From Chloroflexota bacterium (GTDB lineage Bacteria > Chloroflexota > Limnocylindria > Limnocylindrales > CSP1-4): a stretch of 64,000 bases of DNA. Shown here one piece after another: positions 1 through 8,345 of the stretch. The stretch is taken from positions 46,225-110,224 of the forward strand of contig VBEC01000020.1 in assembly GCA_005883615.1 (NCBI GenBank), given 5' to 3'. The translations under genes were made by a program, and so were the position numbers. The notes below the pieces were generated by a model. That model searched no databases. It was not told the DNA's origin and was given only the letters and a program-made list of their open reading frames with translations. The first letter of the stretch is position 1. Each line of letters starts with the position of its first letter.

Positions 1-365
1 GGCAGAACCGCGGCGATCCTGGTCGACCCGAGCGCCGTCGGGATCGCCCGAAGCGGGTCGCTCAACCCGCCGACGATCGTCAACCCCTCCTCAGCCAGGA
101 TGCCCCTGACCCACTCGAGCGCCGCCGGGAGCGCCGCTGCGACCAACCGATAGGGATGACCGATCTTCCTGGCCAGCCGGTCGACAGCTGCCTGTGGCGT
201 GGCCGCGCCGCGGACTACCCCGGCATCGAACCCTCCGGCCGCCCAGTGTGTAGTCGCGAAGCCGGTCGCGACGACGTGGACTCGAGCGCCTCCTTCGGCC
301 AGGGCAATCGCCGAGGTGAGACCGGCGAGACCCACCCCGACCACTGCGACGTCAGCGCGCGGCAC
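1..365 (-). CDS. glpB: Glycerol-3-phosphate dehydrogenase subunit B (5' part, cut by window edge)
   Basis: This is the N-terminal ~121 codons of a flavoprotein whose remainder lies left of the window. The GTG start at 363-365 follows a GGAG-type ribosome site and overlaps the end of glpA by 14 bases. The reading begins MPRADVAVVGVGLAGLTSAI, a dinucleotide-binding glycine-rich fold, followed by AGGFDAGVV, which resembles GlpB of the anaerobic GlpABC dehydrogenase. In that enzyme GlpB helps deliver electrons from glycerol 3-phosphate oxidation to the membrane. Identity rests on the fold and on adjacency to glpA; another FAD-linked subunit cannot be excluded from this fragment. Confidence 0.75.
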   Translation of the reverse strand, partial: MPRADVAVVGVGLAGLTSAIALAEGGARVHVVATGFATTHWAAGGFDAGVVRGAATPQAAVDRLARKIGHPYRLVAAALPAALEWVRGILAEEGLTIVGGLSDPLRAIPTALGSTRIAAVL

Positions 366-2109
366 GAGCTCCGCCGACCCGACGCGGGCTGGCCTCGGCC
401 GTCCCTTGACCGTTGTCGGCTCCCCCTTCGAAGGCGTCCACGCCGAGCGTCCCCCAGTAGATGCCCGTGGCCACCCACAGCTCCTGGAGCTGGCGCCCCC
501 AGGCGACCGGCCGCGTGCCCTTGTAGCGCTCCCGGAGGAACGCCACCATCGCCCGCTCGGCAAGCTCCGCGTCGTCGCCCCTCGTAGGCTCGTCCCTGCC
601 CACGATGGCACCCAGGGGCTCGGCCGGAGGCGGGGGCTCGGCCGGAGGCGGGGGCTCGACAAAGCCGACCTCCGCCGCCGGGAGCGAGCGCCGTGCGATC
701 GCTTCGGCGACGATCCCCGCAGCTCGGAATGTGCAGAAGGCGCCCTGGCACGGCCCCATGCCCAGGCGTGTGCCGCGTCGAACGTCATCCAGGCTGCACG
801 GCCAGTTCTCGGCGAGGAAGCGGTCGAGCGCCGGCCGGGTGACGAACTCGCATTCGCAGATGAGCGCCGCGTCGCCGCCGCCGGTTGCCTCGTGCTGGGA
901 AAGCCGGTCGCCGAGCCAGTAGTAGGCGCGCTCGCTGCCCTGCCCCGGGAGTACCTCCGCCGCGGTCGTGCTCGGCGCGTCGACGCCGATCTTCTGGCAG
1001 ACGAGATCGGACGTCTGCTGGGCCATCAGGCGGTACGTCGTCAGCTTCCCGCCCACGATCGAGACGAAGTTCGTCACGCCGTCCCGACGTTCGTGATCGA
1101 GGACGACGTGCGCCCTGGAGATTTCCCGACCGTCCGAGCCGGAGGGCTCCTCGGAATAGAGCGGCCGGACGCCCGCGTAAGCACGCAGGATGCGCAGGTT
1201 TCGGAGGTCAGGAAAGAGCTTCTCGCCCTCGGCCACGAGCTGCGCGACCTCGTGGCGCTCGATGTCGTAGATATCCGGATCGGGCACGCTGATCTCGGTC
1301 GTTCCCAGGATCGCGACGGTGTGAACCGGCACCATGATGTCGCCGTCGCCCGGGACGTGGCAGCGGTTGACGACCGTGTCGGTCATACGCTGGTTGTAGA
1401 CCAGCATCGTTCCCTTGCCCGGCGCCATGTCGAGCCGGACGCCGGCGAGCGCGGCAATGCGCCCGGCCCATGCTCCCGCGGCCGACACCACGAAGCGGGG
1501 GGCGATGCGGTCGATCGTGCCGGACCGGACGTCGGCGACGGACACCGAGCTGATGAAGGCGCCGTTGCGCTCGATCTCGACGACCTGCCGATACGGCAGA
1601 GCCCGGCTGTCGCGGTTCTCGGCGTCGCGCAGGTTGGCTTCGATCAGCTGCCACGGCTCGAGCGACGCGTCGGGAACGCGGAACGCCCGTCGGATTGAAC
1701 GGTTGAGCGCCGGCTCGCGGCGGAATACGTCTGCCACGGAGACTTCCTCGCAGGGGATGCCCGCGGCGGCGCAACGGTCGGGGAATTCCGTCACATAATC
1801 GTCCGGATCGTCCGGCGTGGCGACGAACAGCCCGCCCGTGTCCTCCACGCAGGCCGGCGCGATCCGCCGCACGACCCGGTTCTCCACGATGCACTCTCGC
1901 GCGGCCAGCGGGTCCTTCGCCACGTAGCGCGCGCCGGAATGCAGAAGGCCGTGATAGCGGCCGCTGGTCCCGGTCCCAAGATCGCCCTTGTCGACGAGCA
2001 GGCAGTGCAAGCCGCGGCGGGAGAGATCTCGGAGGATCCCCGCCCCGGTCGCGCCACCACCGACGATCAGGACGTCCACCTGGGCCGGCAGCGAGTACTC
2101 CGCGATCAC
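352..2109 (-). CDS. glpA: Glycerol-3-phosphate dehydrogenase subunit A with BFD-type iron-sulphur domain
   Basis: A 585-residue FAD-dependent dehydrogenase that oxidises glycerol 3-phosphate to dihydroxyacetone phosphate. The N-terminus has the FAD motif VLIVGGGATGAGILRDLSRR. Residues ~1-375 form the DAO-type oxidoreductase domain. A BFD-like [2Fe-2S] domain follows, with CEC and a later CxxxxC pair (PCQGAFC), as in anaerobic GlpA. The C-terminal arm (YKGTRPVAWGRQLQE) is separated by a Pro/Glu-rich linker made by an 18-base tandem repeat. The GTG start overlaps the HPr gene by four bases, and glpB overlaps its end, so subunits A and B are probably translated together. No glpC is visible in the window. 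Confidence 0.9.
   Translation of the reverse strand: MIAEYSLPAQVDVLIVGGGATGAGILRDLSRRGLHCLLVDKGDLGTGTSGRYHGLLHSGARYVAKDPLAARECIVENRVVRRIAPACVEDTGGLFVATPDDPDDYVTEFPDRCAAAGIPCEEVSVADVFRREPALNRSIRRAFRVPDASLEPWQLIEANLRDAENRDSRALPYRQVVEIERNGAFISSVSVADVRSGTIDRIAPRFVVSAAGAWAGRIAALAGVRLDMAPGKGTMLVYNQRMTDTVVNRCHVPGDGDIMVPVHTVAILGTTEISVPDPDIYDIERHEVAQLVAEGEKLFPDLRNLRILRAYAGVRPLYSEEPSGSDGREISRAHVVLDHERRDGVTNFVSIVGGKLTTYRLMAQQTSDLVCQKIGVDAPSTTAAEVLPGQGSERAYYWLGDRLSQHEATGGGDAALICECEFVTRPALDRFLAENWPCSLDDVRRGTRLGMGPCQGAFCTFRAAGIVAEAIARRSLPAAEVGFVEPPPPAEPPPPAEPLGAIVGRDEPTRGDDAELAERAMVAFLRERYKGTRPVAWGRQLQELWVATGIYWGTLGVDAFEGGADNGQGTAEASPRRVGGARAAR
617..652 (-). repeat. Two tandem copies of an 18-base unit in glpA
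   Basis: The unit GGCTCGGCCGGAGGCGGG (plus-strand reading) occurs at 617-634 and 635-652, with a partial third copy after it. On the coding strand it gives the PPPPAE linker between the [2Fe-2S] domain and the C-terminal arm of GlpA. The copies are identical, so unit number may vary between strains by slippage. Confidence 0.85.
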
Positions 2110-2384
2110 GCCGACTCCCCCAGCCCGCCGTCGACGGCGGCACGTAGCCCGTCGATCGCGGACTCCTCGTCCTCGCCCTCGGCCGAGATCCCGATGCGGT
2201 GGCCACGCGACACGCCCAACGTCAGCACGCTGATGATGCTCTTGCCGTCGACGTCGCCGGTGCCACGCGTCACGTTTCGGACGCGGATCCGCGAGCGATA
2301 ACCCCCGGCCGTCCGCACGAACAGCGCCGCGGGCCGGGCGTGAAGCCCCGATGGGTTGAGAACCTCGAGCTCTATGGATGTCAT
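2106..2384 (-). CDS. HPr-like phosphocarrier protein of the dihydroxyacetone kinase operon
   Basis: A 92-residue HPr. The active-site histidine falls at position 15 in NPSGLHARPAALF, the canonical HPr site phosphorylated by PTS Enzyme I. The region GKSIISVLTLGV matches the second conserved HPr segment, with Ser49 where HPr-kinase-type HPr proteins have Ser46. It overlaps dhaM by four bases (ATGA) and glpA by four. Its position between dhaM and glpA suggests a dedicated HPr passing phosphate to the DhaM domain encoded just before it. In many bacteria these modules are fused into one DhaM polypeptide; here they are separate. No Enzyme I gene lies in the window. Confidence 0.9.
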   Translation of the reverse strand: MTSIELEVLNPSGLHARPAALFVRTAGGYRSRIRVRNVTRGTGDVDGKSIISVLTLGVSRGHRIGISAEGEDEESAIDGLRAAVDGGLGESA

Positions 2385-2803
2385 CGGCTCACGCCCTTGT
2401 CCAGCTCCGCCGCGGCTTCGGCCGCGGCCAGCACCTCGCCCAGGCTCTGTCCGATGCTCGCCTGGACGGCCGCCACGACGGCACCTTCGACGAGCGGCCC
2501 GCGGCTGATCCGCACATCCGCCTTCCGTTCGCCGGCGAGCGACTCGATCGCCATGTCCGTGGCCAGCACGGCGCTGCCGAGATCGACCAGGACCAGCACG
2601 CCCGCACCGTCGTCCGCCGTTCGCAAGGCCTCGGCGATGACGTTCGCGTCCGTGCCCAACCGGCCGTCGGCCGTGCCGCCGACGGCCAGGAGGCGGACGT
2701 CCGGACCGGCCATCTCGGAGGCCAGTTGGACCACGCCCTCGGCGAGCAGCCGGGAATGGGAAACCACCACGATCCCGACGAGGTGGCTTTGCGATTCGGT
2801 CAT
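2381..2803 (-). CDS. dhaM: PTS-dependent dihydroxyacetone kinase phosphotransferase subunit DhaM (EIIA domain only)
   Basis: A 140-residue EIIA-DhaM domain. His16 in VVVSHSRLLAEG is the predicted phosphorylation site, and VLVLVDLGSAVLATDMAIE is the family signature. In the known pathway DhaM rephosphorylates ADP tightly bound to DhaL, using PTS phosphate and so phosphoenolpyruvate rather than free ATP. The protein stops after the EIIA domain, and HPr is supplied by the overlapping next gene. A gap of about 120 bases separates it from glpK upstream, with no obvious terminator seen there. Confidence 0.9.
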   Translation of the reverse strand: MTESQSHLVGIVVVSHSRLLAEGVVQLASEMAGPDVRLLAVGGTADGRLGTDANVIAEALRTADDGAGVLVLVDLGSAVLATDMAIESLAGERKADVRISRGPLVEGAVVAAVQASIGQSLGEVLAAAEAAAELDKGVSR

Positions 2804-2922
2804 CGACCGGTGATGACTTCGTGCCAGTTGATGGATCGGGGCTGAGCGACGCGATTCATGGCCGGACAGGCGGCGAAGCCACCGGCGTGAAGGCGCGCCG
2901 CTCAGCGAGGGTCGCTAGCGGA

Positions 2923-4446
2923 TCAGGCGGGAACGGGCTCCCGCGTCTCTACCTCGACCCAGTCGAAGGTTCGGGTGACCGCCTTCTTCCAGAAGCGATA
3001 CTCCTTTTCGCGTTCGGCGGCATCCATCTTTGGCTGCCATTCCTTGTCCTTCGCCCAGTTCGCCCGCAGATCCTCGACGGCATTCCAGAATCCGACCGCG
3101 AGGCCTGCGGCGTAGGCCGCGCCCAGGGCGGTGGTCTCGGCCACCTTCGGCCGAATCACGGGCACACCCAGGACATCCGACTGGAACTGCATCAGCAACT
3201 CGTTGTAGACCATCCCGCCGTCGACCTTGAGGGCGGTCAGGTCCACGCCCGAGTCGGAGTTCATCGCGTCGAGCACCTCTCGGGTCTGCCACGCCGTGGC
3301 TTCGAGGGTTGCCCGCGCGATATGGCCCTTGGTGACGTAGCGAGTGAGCCCGGCAATCACGCCGCGCGCCTCATTCTTCCAGTACGGGGCGAACAGGCCC
3401 GAGAAGGCCGGTACGAAATAGACCCCGCCGTTGTTCTCGACGGTCGCCGCGAGCTGCTCGATCTCGGGAGCCGTCTTGATCAGGCCGATGTTGTCGCGCA
3501 GCCACTGGACCAGCGCGCCGGTGATAGCGATCGAACCCTCCAGGGCATAGACCGCCGGCTGGTTGCCGATCTTGTAGCCGAGCGTCGTCAGGAGACCGCT
3601 CTTCGACGGCACCACCTTGGTGCCCGTGTTGAGGAGCATGAAGCAGCCGGTGCCATAGGTGTTCTTGGCCTCGCCGGCCGAGAAACAGGTCTGGCCGAAG
3701 AGGGCCGCCTGCTGGTCGCCCAGGTCGCCGGCGACCGGGATGCCGGCCAGGTCACCAGTGGCCTTGCCGTAGACCTCGCTGGAAGCCTTGATCTGCGGCA
3801 GCATCGAGCGAGGGATGCCCATCAAACGCAGGATCTCGTCATCCCAGTCGAGGGTCTGGAGGTTCATGAGCATGGTCCGGCTGGCGTTGCTCACATCCGT
3901 GACGTGGACGCCACCTGATGGGCCACCGGTCAGATTCCAGATGCACCAGGTGTCGATGTTGCCGAAGAGCAGATCACCGGCCTCGGCCTTCGCTCGGGCG
4001 CCATCGACGTTCTCGAGCATCCACTTGACCTTGGGACCGGAGAAATAGGTCGCCAGCGGCAGCCCGACCTTGTCCCGCAGCCGATCCTGGCCGCCGTCCC
4101 TGGCGAACTCGTTGACGATCTGGTCGGTGCGGGTGTCCTGCCAGACGATCGCGTTATGGATCGGCTTGCCCGTTTTGCGATCCCAGACCACCGCCGTCTC
4201 GCGCTGGTTGGTGATGCCCACGGCCGCGAGGTCGCTCGCCGCGATGCCCGCCTTCTTGAGCGCCCCGCGCGTGACGTCGACACAACGGTCCCAGATCTCG
4301 ATCGGGTCGTGCTCCACCCAACCCGGCCTGGGGTAGATCTGCTCGTGTTCCTTCTGGTCAATCGCCACGACCTGTCCGCTGTGGTCGAAGATCATGAAGC
4401 GCGTGCTGGTTGTGCCCTGATCCAGGGCCCCTACGTACTGTGCCAT
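2923..4446 (-). CDS. glpK: Glycerol kinase
   Basis: A 507-residue FGGY-family kinase that phosphorylates glycerol to glycerol 3-phosphate with ATP. The N-terminus [20 protein letters not shown] has the ATP-binding DQGTTSTR motif. [18 protein letters not shown] and KNTYGTGCF are typical GlpK segments, and the C-terminal [14 protein letters not shown] is the second family signature. The ATG at 4444-4446 is preferred because it follows a GGAG box and begins at the usual GlpK position. A GTG seven codons upstream is also possible. It sits between dhaL and dhaM, so glycerol kinase and PTS-dependent dihydroxyacetone kinase are co-transcribed. Glycerol 3-phosphate made here is also the expected inducer of GlpP. 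Confidence 0.95.
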   Translation of the reverse strand: MAQYVGALDQGTTSTRFMIFDHSGQVVAIDQKEHEQIYPRPGWVEHDPIEIWDRCVDVTRGALKKAGIAASDLAAVGITNQRETAVVWDRKTGKPIHNAIVWQDTRTDQIVNEFARDGGQDRLRDKVGLPLATYFSGPKVKWMLENVDGARAKAEAGDLLFGNIDTWCIWNLTGGPSGGVHVTDVSNASRTMLMNLQTLDWDDEILRLMGIPRSMLPQIKASSEVYGKATGDLAGIPVAGDLGDQQAALFGQTCFSAGEAKNTYGTGCFMLLNTGTKVVPSKSGLLTTLGYKIGNQPAVYALEGSIAITGALVQWLRDNIGLIKTAPEIEQLAATVENNGGVYFVPAFSGLFAPYWKNEARGVIAGLTRYVTKGHIARATLEATAWQTREVLDAMNSDSGVDLTALKVDGGMVYNELLMQFQSDVLGVPVIRPKVAETTALGAAYAAGLAVGFWNAVEDLRANWAKDKEWQPKMDAAEREKEYRFWKKAVTRTFDWVEVETREPVPA

Positions 4447-4506
4447 CGTGTTTCGACTCCAATCCACCTGTTTGTCATGCGGTACGGAGGACGTCCGCGA
4501 ACCTCT

Positions 4507-4527
4507 GCCGGCCGTTGTGCGGCCGGC
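4507..4527 (-). terminator. Perfect stem-loop directly after dhaL
   Basis: GCCGGCCG (4507-4514) and CGGCCGGC (4520-4527) form a perfect 8-bp stem with a five-base loop, starting two bases after the dhaL stop. No T-run follows on the minus strand, so it is more likely an mRNA-stabilising or partial attenuating hairpin inside the operon than a full terminator. Confidence 0.5.
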
Positions 4528-4528
4528 C

Positions 4529-5161
4529 CTATGCGCCGGGTTGCAATGCGTCGCGAAGGGCTTCGATCATGATCGTCGTGCTCGTCGCACCCGGGTCCTG
4601 ATGGCCGGCCGATCGCTCACCGAGGTAGCTCGCCCGGCCCTTGCGGGCAACGAGCGGGGTCACGCGATCGCGGCCCGCTGCGGCAGCCGAGGCTGCCGCA
4701 GCGAGCGCGTTCGGCAGTGACCCGTCCAGCGATCGGTCGAACGCGTCAACCGCCGGTGACAGGGCATCGACCATGGTCTTGTCGTCGAGCTCGGCCTTGC
4801 CCCGTTGGATGACCCCCTCGAGCCCGGCTCGAAGGGCGGCAGCCAATTGCTCGGCTGTCACGTCGGTCGTGTCGCCAAGCGCTCCGCCGGCCCGCAGAAA
4901 GAACGTGCCGTACAGCGGGCCGCTGGCTCCGCCGACGGTGGACACCAGGGTCATTCCGACGCCCTTGAACAACCCTCCTGCGCTGTCCGAACTGATCTCC
5001 GGCAACTTGCCGAGGACTGCCTGGAAGCCACGATCCATGTTGATGCCGTGGTCGGCATCCCCAATGGCCGAGTCCAGCCTGGTCAGGTTCTCCTTCTCCG
5101 CCGCGAGGCGCTCCGCGAAGAGCTCCACGAACCTGGCCAGCTGATCGACCGTGATGGGCAC
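4529..5161 (-). CDS. dhaL: Dihydroxyacetone kinase ADP-binding subunit DhaL
   Basis: A 210-residue DhaL/DAK2-domain protein. It holds the nucleotide that phosphorylates dihydroxyacetone bound to DhaK. The motif [17 protein letters not shown] carries the conserved metal-coordinating aspartates and histidine, and [15 protein letters not shown] is the nucleotide-lid region. The end [11 protein letters not shown] is also typical. The start is GTG (5159-5161), five bases after dhaK stops, so the two subunits are translationally close. With dhaK and dhaM it completes a PTS-type dihydroxyacetone kinase. Confidence 0.93.
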   Translation of the reverse strand: MPITVDQLARFVELFAERLAAEKENLTRLDSAIGDADHGINMDRGFQAVLGKLPEISSDSAGGLFKGVGMTLVSTVGGASGPLYGTFFLRAGGALGDTTDVTAEQLAAALRAGLEGVIQRGKAELDDKTMVDALSPAVDAFDRSLDGSLPNALAAAASAAAAGRDRVTPLVARKGRASYLGERSAGHQDPGATSTTIMIEALRDALQPGA

Positions 5162-5166
5162 CGTCC

Positions 5167-6165
5167 TTAGATCCCCCAGCGGAGTGCTGCCGTACGTACC
5201 GGCGCGTCCCAGTGGCGCGTCAGCTCGTCGTCCAGCTTCAGCAGGGTGATGGAGCAGCCGGCCATCTCCAGTGAGGTGATGTAGTTCCCGACCAGGCTCC
5301 GGCCGATGGTCATCCCTCGGTCCTTGAGGATGGCCGCGAGCTTGTTGAACACGACGTACAGCTCGATGAGCGGCGTTCCGCCCATTCCGTTGACGAACAC
5401 AAGGACGGAATCGCCCTTGCTAAATGGACCGTCGTCGAGAATCGGCGTGGCGAGCATCTCGGTGATCTCGTCGGCCGAGGCAAGCTTCATTCGCTGGCGT
5501 CCCGGTTCCCCGTGGATGCCGATTCCGATCTCCATCTCGTCGTCGGCAATCTCGAAGGTCGGCTTGCCGGCGGCGGGTACGGTGCAGCTGGTCAGGGCCA
5601 TGCCCATTGAACGGACATTGTCCTGGACTTTCTCGACGAGAGCTTTCGCCGTTGCCAGATCGGCGCCGCCCTCGGCAGCGCCGCCAACGATCTTCTCGGC
5701 GAGCACCGTGCCGCCGACGCCCCGCCGCCCCGCCGTGTAGAGCGAATCCTTGACCGCGACGTCGTCGGCGATCACCACCGAAGCGACCTCGATGCCCTCG
5801 CCCTGCGCCAGCTCGGAGGCCAGGTCGAAGTTCATGACGTCGCCGGTGTAGTTCTTGACGATATGGAGGACGCCGGCCCCCCCGTTCACCGCCTTGGTCG
5901 CGGCAAGCATCTGGTCCGGCACGGGCGAGGTAAAGACCGCGCCCGGGGCAGCAGCATCGAGCATGCCGAGCCCGACGAAGCCGCCGTGCATCGGCTCATG
6001 ACCCGAGCCTCCGCCCGAGATGATCCCGACCTTGCCCTTTCGCGGTGCGTCCTTGCGGACGACAATGTTGGGGCTCTCGATCCTGATGAGGTCGGGATGG
6101 GCGGCCGCCATTCCGGCGAGCGCCTCGTCGACGACCTTGTCGGGCGCGTTGATCAGCTTCTTCAT
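5167..6165 (-). CDS. dhaK: Dihydroxyacetone kinase substrate-binding subunit DhaK
   Basis: A 332-residue DAK1-domain protein that binds dihydroxyacetone covalently. [19 protein letters not shown] is the substrate-loop signature, and [11 protein letters not shown] contains the histidine that forms the hemiaminal bond with the substrate carbonyl. The ATG is preceded by GAGGAGG at good spacing, the strongest ribosome site between glpF and glpB. It is 93 bases downstream of glpF and immediately before dhaL. Length and motifs match the PTS-dependent DhaK rather than single-chain ATP-dependent kinases. Confidence 0.95.
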   Translation of the reverse strand: MKKLINAPDKVVDEALAGMAAAHPDLIRIESPNIVVRKDAPRKGKVGIISGGGSGHEPMHGGFVGLGMLDAAAPGAVFTSPVPDQMLAATKAVNGGAGVLHIVKNYTGDVMNFDLASELAQGEGIEVASVVIADDVAVKDSLYTAGRRGVGGTVLAEKIVGGAAEGGADLATAKALVEKVQDNVRSMGMALTSCTVPAAGKPTFEIADDEMEIGIGIHGEPGRQRMKLASADEITEMLATPILDDGPFSKGDSVLVFVNGMGGTPLIELYVVFNKLAAILKDRGMTIGRSLVGNYITSLEMAGCSITLLKLDDELTRHWDAPVRTAALRWGI

Positions 6166-6258
6166 CGATCCTCCTCTGCTGAGCCTGGACGTCCCGGGTT
6201 GGCCCCGGCCGTCAGAGGCGGCTGATTTCCTATTCTGTTGACACGCGTGATTCGCGGC

Positions 6259-7005
6259 CTACGCGCTGCCGATCACCTTGGCCATGAAGTTCGTGAATGC
6301 CGCCTGGTAAACGATCACCGCAAGGGCTCCGCCGACCAGTGGTCCGACCACCGGAACCCAGGCGTAACTCCAATCCGAGTCGCGCTTTCCCGGAATCGGG
6401 AGAAGGAAGTGCGCGATGCGCGGCCCAAGATCGCGAGCAGGGTTGATCGCGTAACCCGTTGTCCCACCGAGGGCGAGACCGATGACCAGGACCAGCAGGG
6501 CAACCGGCAGCGCGCCGAGGGCCGCCAGACCGGCCTTGCCGTTATTGGCGAACGCGAAGATCACGAAGACCAGGACGAACGTCCCGATCACTTCGCTGAT
6601 GAAGTTCGCGGCGTAGTTGCGAATCGCGGGACCCGTGCTGAAGACGGCGAGCTTGAGGTCGGCATTTTCCGTCTCGGCCCAGTGGGGCAGGTAGTGGATG
6701 TAGACGAGCACCGCACCCAGGAAGGCACCGAGCATCTCGCCGGCCCAATACCAGGGGACCTGGTCCCACGTGATCCCGCCGTTCATTGCGACTGCCAGGG
6801 TGACGGCCGGGTTGAGATGGGCGCCGCTTACGGGTCCGGCCACGACGACGCCACAGAACACGGCAAGGGCCCATGCCCACGTGATCACGATCCAGCCCGA
6901 GTTCTGGGCCTTCGAGCGGGTGAGCAGGACGCCGGCCACGACGCCGTCACCGAGCAGGATGAGGGTTCCGGTGCCGAAGACCTCGGCAACGAATTTCTCG
7001 AGCAT
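6259..7005 (-). CDS. glpF: Glycerol facilitator, aquaglyceroporin family
   Basis: A 248-residue MIP-family channel with six predicted membrane segments. The two half-helix motifs are SGAHLNPAVT and GYAINPARDLGPR. The Asp after the second NPAR is the usual glycerol-facilitator mark distinguishing it from water-only aquaporins. The ATG at 7003-7005 is chosen because AGAGGAGGAGC lies just before it; the 33 extra residues of the longer open frame fall in the leader. It is the first structural gene after the putative GlpP-controlled terminator and would let glycerol diffuse in for GlpK or the Dha enzymes. Confidence 0.93.
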   Translation of the reverse strand: MLEKFVAEVFGTGTLILLGDGVVAGVLLTRSKAQNSGWIVITWAWALAVFCGVVVAGPVSGAHLNPAVTLAVAMNGGITWDQVPWYWAGEMLGAFLGAVLVYIHYLPHWAETENADLKLAVFSTGPAIRNYAANFISEVIGTFVLVFVIFAFANNGKAGLAALGALPVALLVLVIGLALGGTTGYAINPARDLGPRIAHFLLPIPGKRDSDWSYAWVPVVGPLVGGALAVIVYQAAFTNFMAKVIGSA

Positions 7006-7082
7006 TGCTCCTCCTCTTTCGCGCTCCCGGCGCACGCTCCACCTCGGCACGCCGCCGCGCCCATCGCCCGTTCGAGGACAAC

Positions 7083-7123
7083 AAAAAAGTCCGCGCCTCG
7101 ACACACCTGCCGAAGCGGGACTT
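7083..7123 (-). terminator. Intrinsic terminator in the glpF leader
   Basis: On the minus strand AAGTCCCGC (7123-7115) pairs with GCGCGGACTT (7096-7087), with one bulged C, over an 18-base loop, followed directly by a T-run (TTTTTT, 7088-7083). It lies after the predicted promoter and about 80 bases before the glpF start, so it would block glpF transcription unless suppressed. Confidence 0.75.
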
Positions 7124-7140
7124 CACAGATCATTGTCCCG
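7116..7140 (-). promoter_or_regulatory. Candidate GlpP antiterminator hairpin
   Basis: CGGGAC (7140-7135) and GTCCCG (7121-7116) are a perfect 6-bp inverted repeat. The second arm is the same segment that forms the rising arm of the terminator stem, so the two hairpins cannot coexist. GlpP in Bacillus subtilis prevents termination in the glp leader when bound to glycerol 3-phosphate. Two GlpP-family genes lie immediately upstream here. GlpP binding at this site is inferred. Confidence 0.6.
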
Positions 7141-7154
7141 GGTTGAGCCTGCCC

Positions 7155-7182
7155 ATTAAAGCACGCAAAGGGCACATGTCAA
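7155..7182 (-). promoter_or_regulatory. Sigma70-type promoter of the glpF-dha-glp operon
   Basis: On the minus strand TTGACA (7182-7177) is a perfect -35 element and TTTAAT (7160-7155) matches the -10 consensus at five of six positions, with a 16-base spacer. Transcription would begin near 7148, giving an untranslated leader of about 140 bases that carries both hairpins before glpF. This is among the best promoter matches noticed in the window. Confidence 0.75.
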
Positions 7183-7213
7183 TGCGGTTTGGGGTGGTTC
7201 GGATGGATTGGTT

Positions 7214-7795
7214 TCAGACGCCCGCCGGTTCCAGGCTGACGGGAGCGCCCATCAGCGACGCAGCCTCGGGCCGCAGCACGACGCTGTCCGCCGTCGTGAG
7301 GATGGCCCGGGCGGCCTCCGGGGTGTCCACGAAGCCGTAGGCGAGGATCGGACGCGGCAGGGCGGCCAGCTCGGCCGGATGGAGATGCGCCAGCACCAGC
7401 CCCGGCGAAATGGCCGTTCCGACGCCCGGCCGACGAGGATGGCCGTCGAGCGCCCGATTGAGTCCGGTCGAATCGAATGCCAGGACCTGGAGCAGGCCCA
7501 GTCCTCCAAGCTCAGCGACCAGGGCCGCGAGCTGGGGACGCCGGGTCAGGACGACGGCGATCCCCAGCCGCGCGACGACGAAGTCCACCGCCGCCGCGTC
7601 GGTACCCAGGCCGGTGACCGTGTCGATGTCGAGGGCAAGCTCGGGTCCCGTGACGTTCGCCCGATGGATGAGTGTCGGCAGATCCGTGTCTCGCAGGAGG
7701 ACCCCCGCATCCAGTCCCGCGGGCGCCTCCCAATAGAGCCGGCCTCCTTCCGCGGCATAGATCTTGGGCAGGTGGAGGCCTCGTCCGTTATGCAA
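7214..7795 (-). CDS. Second GlpP-family antiterminator paralogue
   Basis: About 193 residues with the GlpP fold. LALDIDTVTGLGTDAAAVDF aligns with the conserved glycerol-3-phosphate-responsive core, and ILAYGFVDTPEAARAILTTA aligns with the C-terminal phosphate-binding segment. That last segment lacks the AGGF sequence kept in the neighbouring copy. The start is placed at TTG 7793-7795, overlapping the end of glpP1 by eight bases, because the sequence before it is only an antisense-like shadow of glpP1. An ATG at 7861 would force a large overlap. It may form heterodimers with GlpP1 or have diverged in ligand or RNA binding; this is untested. Confidence 0.7.
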   Translation of the reverse strand: MHNGRGLHLPKIYAAEGGRLYWEAPAGLDAGVLLRDTDLPTLIHRANVTGPELALDIDTVTGLGTDAAAVDFVVARLGIAVVLTRRPQLAALVAELGGLGLLQVLAFDSTGLNRALDGHPRRPGVGTAISPGLVLAHLHPAELAALPRPILAYGFVDTPEAARAILTTADSVVLRPEAASLMGAPVSLEPAGV

Positions 7796-8345
7796 GGTCG
7801 AGGTCCCACAGCGGCTGCCAGCTCGTGGTGACTCCCACGGCGCCGGCCGCGATGACCGCACGCGCTTCCGCCTCGGTCCTCACGAACCCGCCGGCCAGCA
7901 TCGGAACACCGAGCGTCGGAATGAGGTGAACGACGTTTGGCAGGATCACCCCGGGCAGCACCTCGAGGATGTCCGGTGCCGAACGCGACATCGCCGAGAC
8001 GGCGGCGTGCAGGTGACTCCTGCGCACGAGCAGCAGGCGCTGGATGGCGGTCACGCCTTCGTTTCGGATGGCCGGCATCAGCTGGCCGTGAGAGCTGATG
8101 ATGGCGTCGACGCCAGACTTGGCGAGCCAAGCAACGCCGGAGCGATCCGCCCGGATCCCGGCGAGCAGGTCGAGGTGGGCGGCGACGAGCTTCCCCGCAG
8201 CGTGGACACGGCGCGCAATCGGGCCGATCTCGAAGCCGTTGCCCCTCAGGATGAACAGGATCTGCGCCCGCGACGCGATCGCCTCGTCCAGCTGCTCGTC
8301 GTGGGTGATCGCGGCACAGCACGGCGAGTGGCCGAGGCGGGCCAG
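7788..8345 (-). CDS. glpP: Glycerol uptake operon antiterminator GlpP
   Basis: About 185 residues that match GlpP along their length. Clear segments are ILFILRGNGFEIGPIARR, VAAHLDLLAGI, GVDAIISSHGQLMPAIR, PDILEVLPGVILP and GVPMLAGGFVRTEAEA. GlpP binds glycerol 3-phosphate and prevents transcription termination ahead of glp genes. The homology begins without an in-frame ATG, GTG or TTG. CTG at 8343-8345 fits the family's N-terminal length; ATC at 8382-8384 has a better ribosome site. An ATG thirteen bases upstream of that CTG is in another frame, so a single-base frameshift or assembly error is a real alternative. A possible -10 element (TACTAT, 8432-8427) lies upstream. Confidence 0.75.
   Translation of the reverse strand: MARLGHSPCCAAITHDEQLDEAIASRAQILFILRGNGFEIGPIARRVHAAGKLVAAHLDLLAGIRADRSGVAWLAKSGVDAIISSHGQLMPAIRNEGVTAIQRLLLVRRSHLHAAVSAMSRSAPDILEVLPGVILPNVVHLIPTLGVPMLAGGFVRTEAEARAVIAAGAVGVTTSWQPLWDLDLA

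Noticed and set aside
199..1698. Long plus-strand frame opposite glpA
   Set aside because: It is the antisense shadow of a GC-rich gene with clear GlpA motifs; its own translation is Arg/Pro/Asp-rich without domains.
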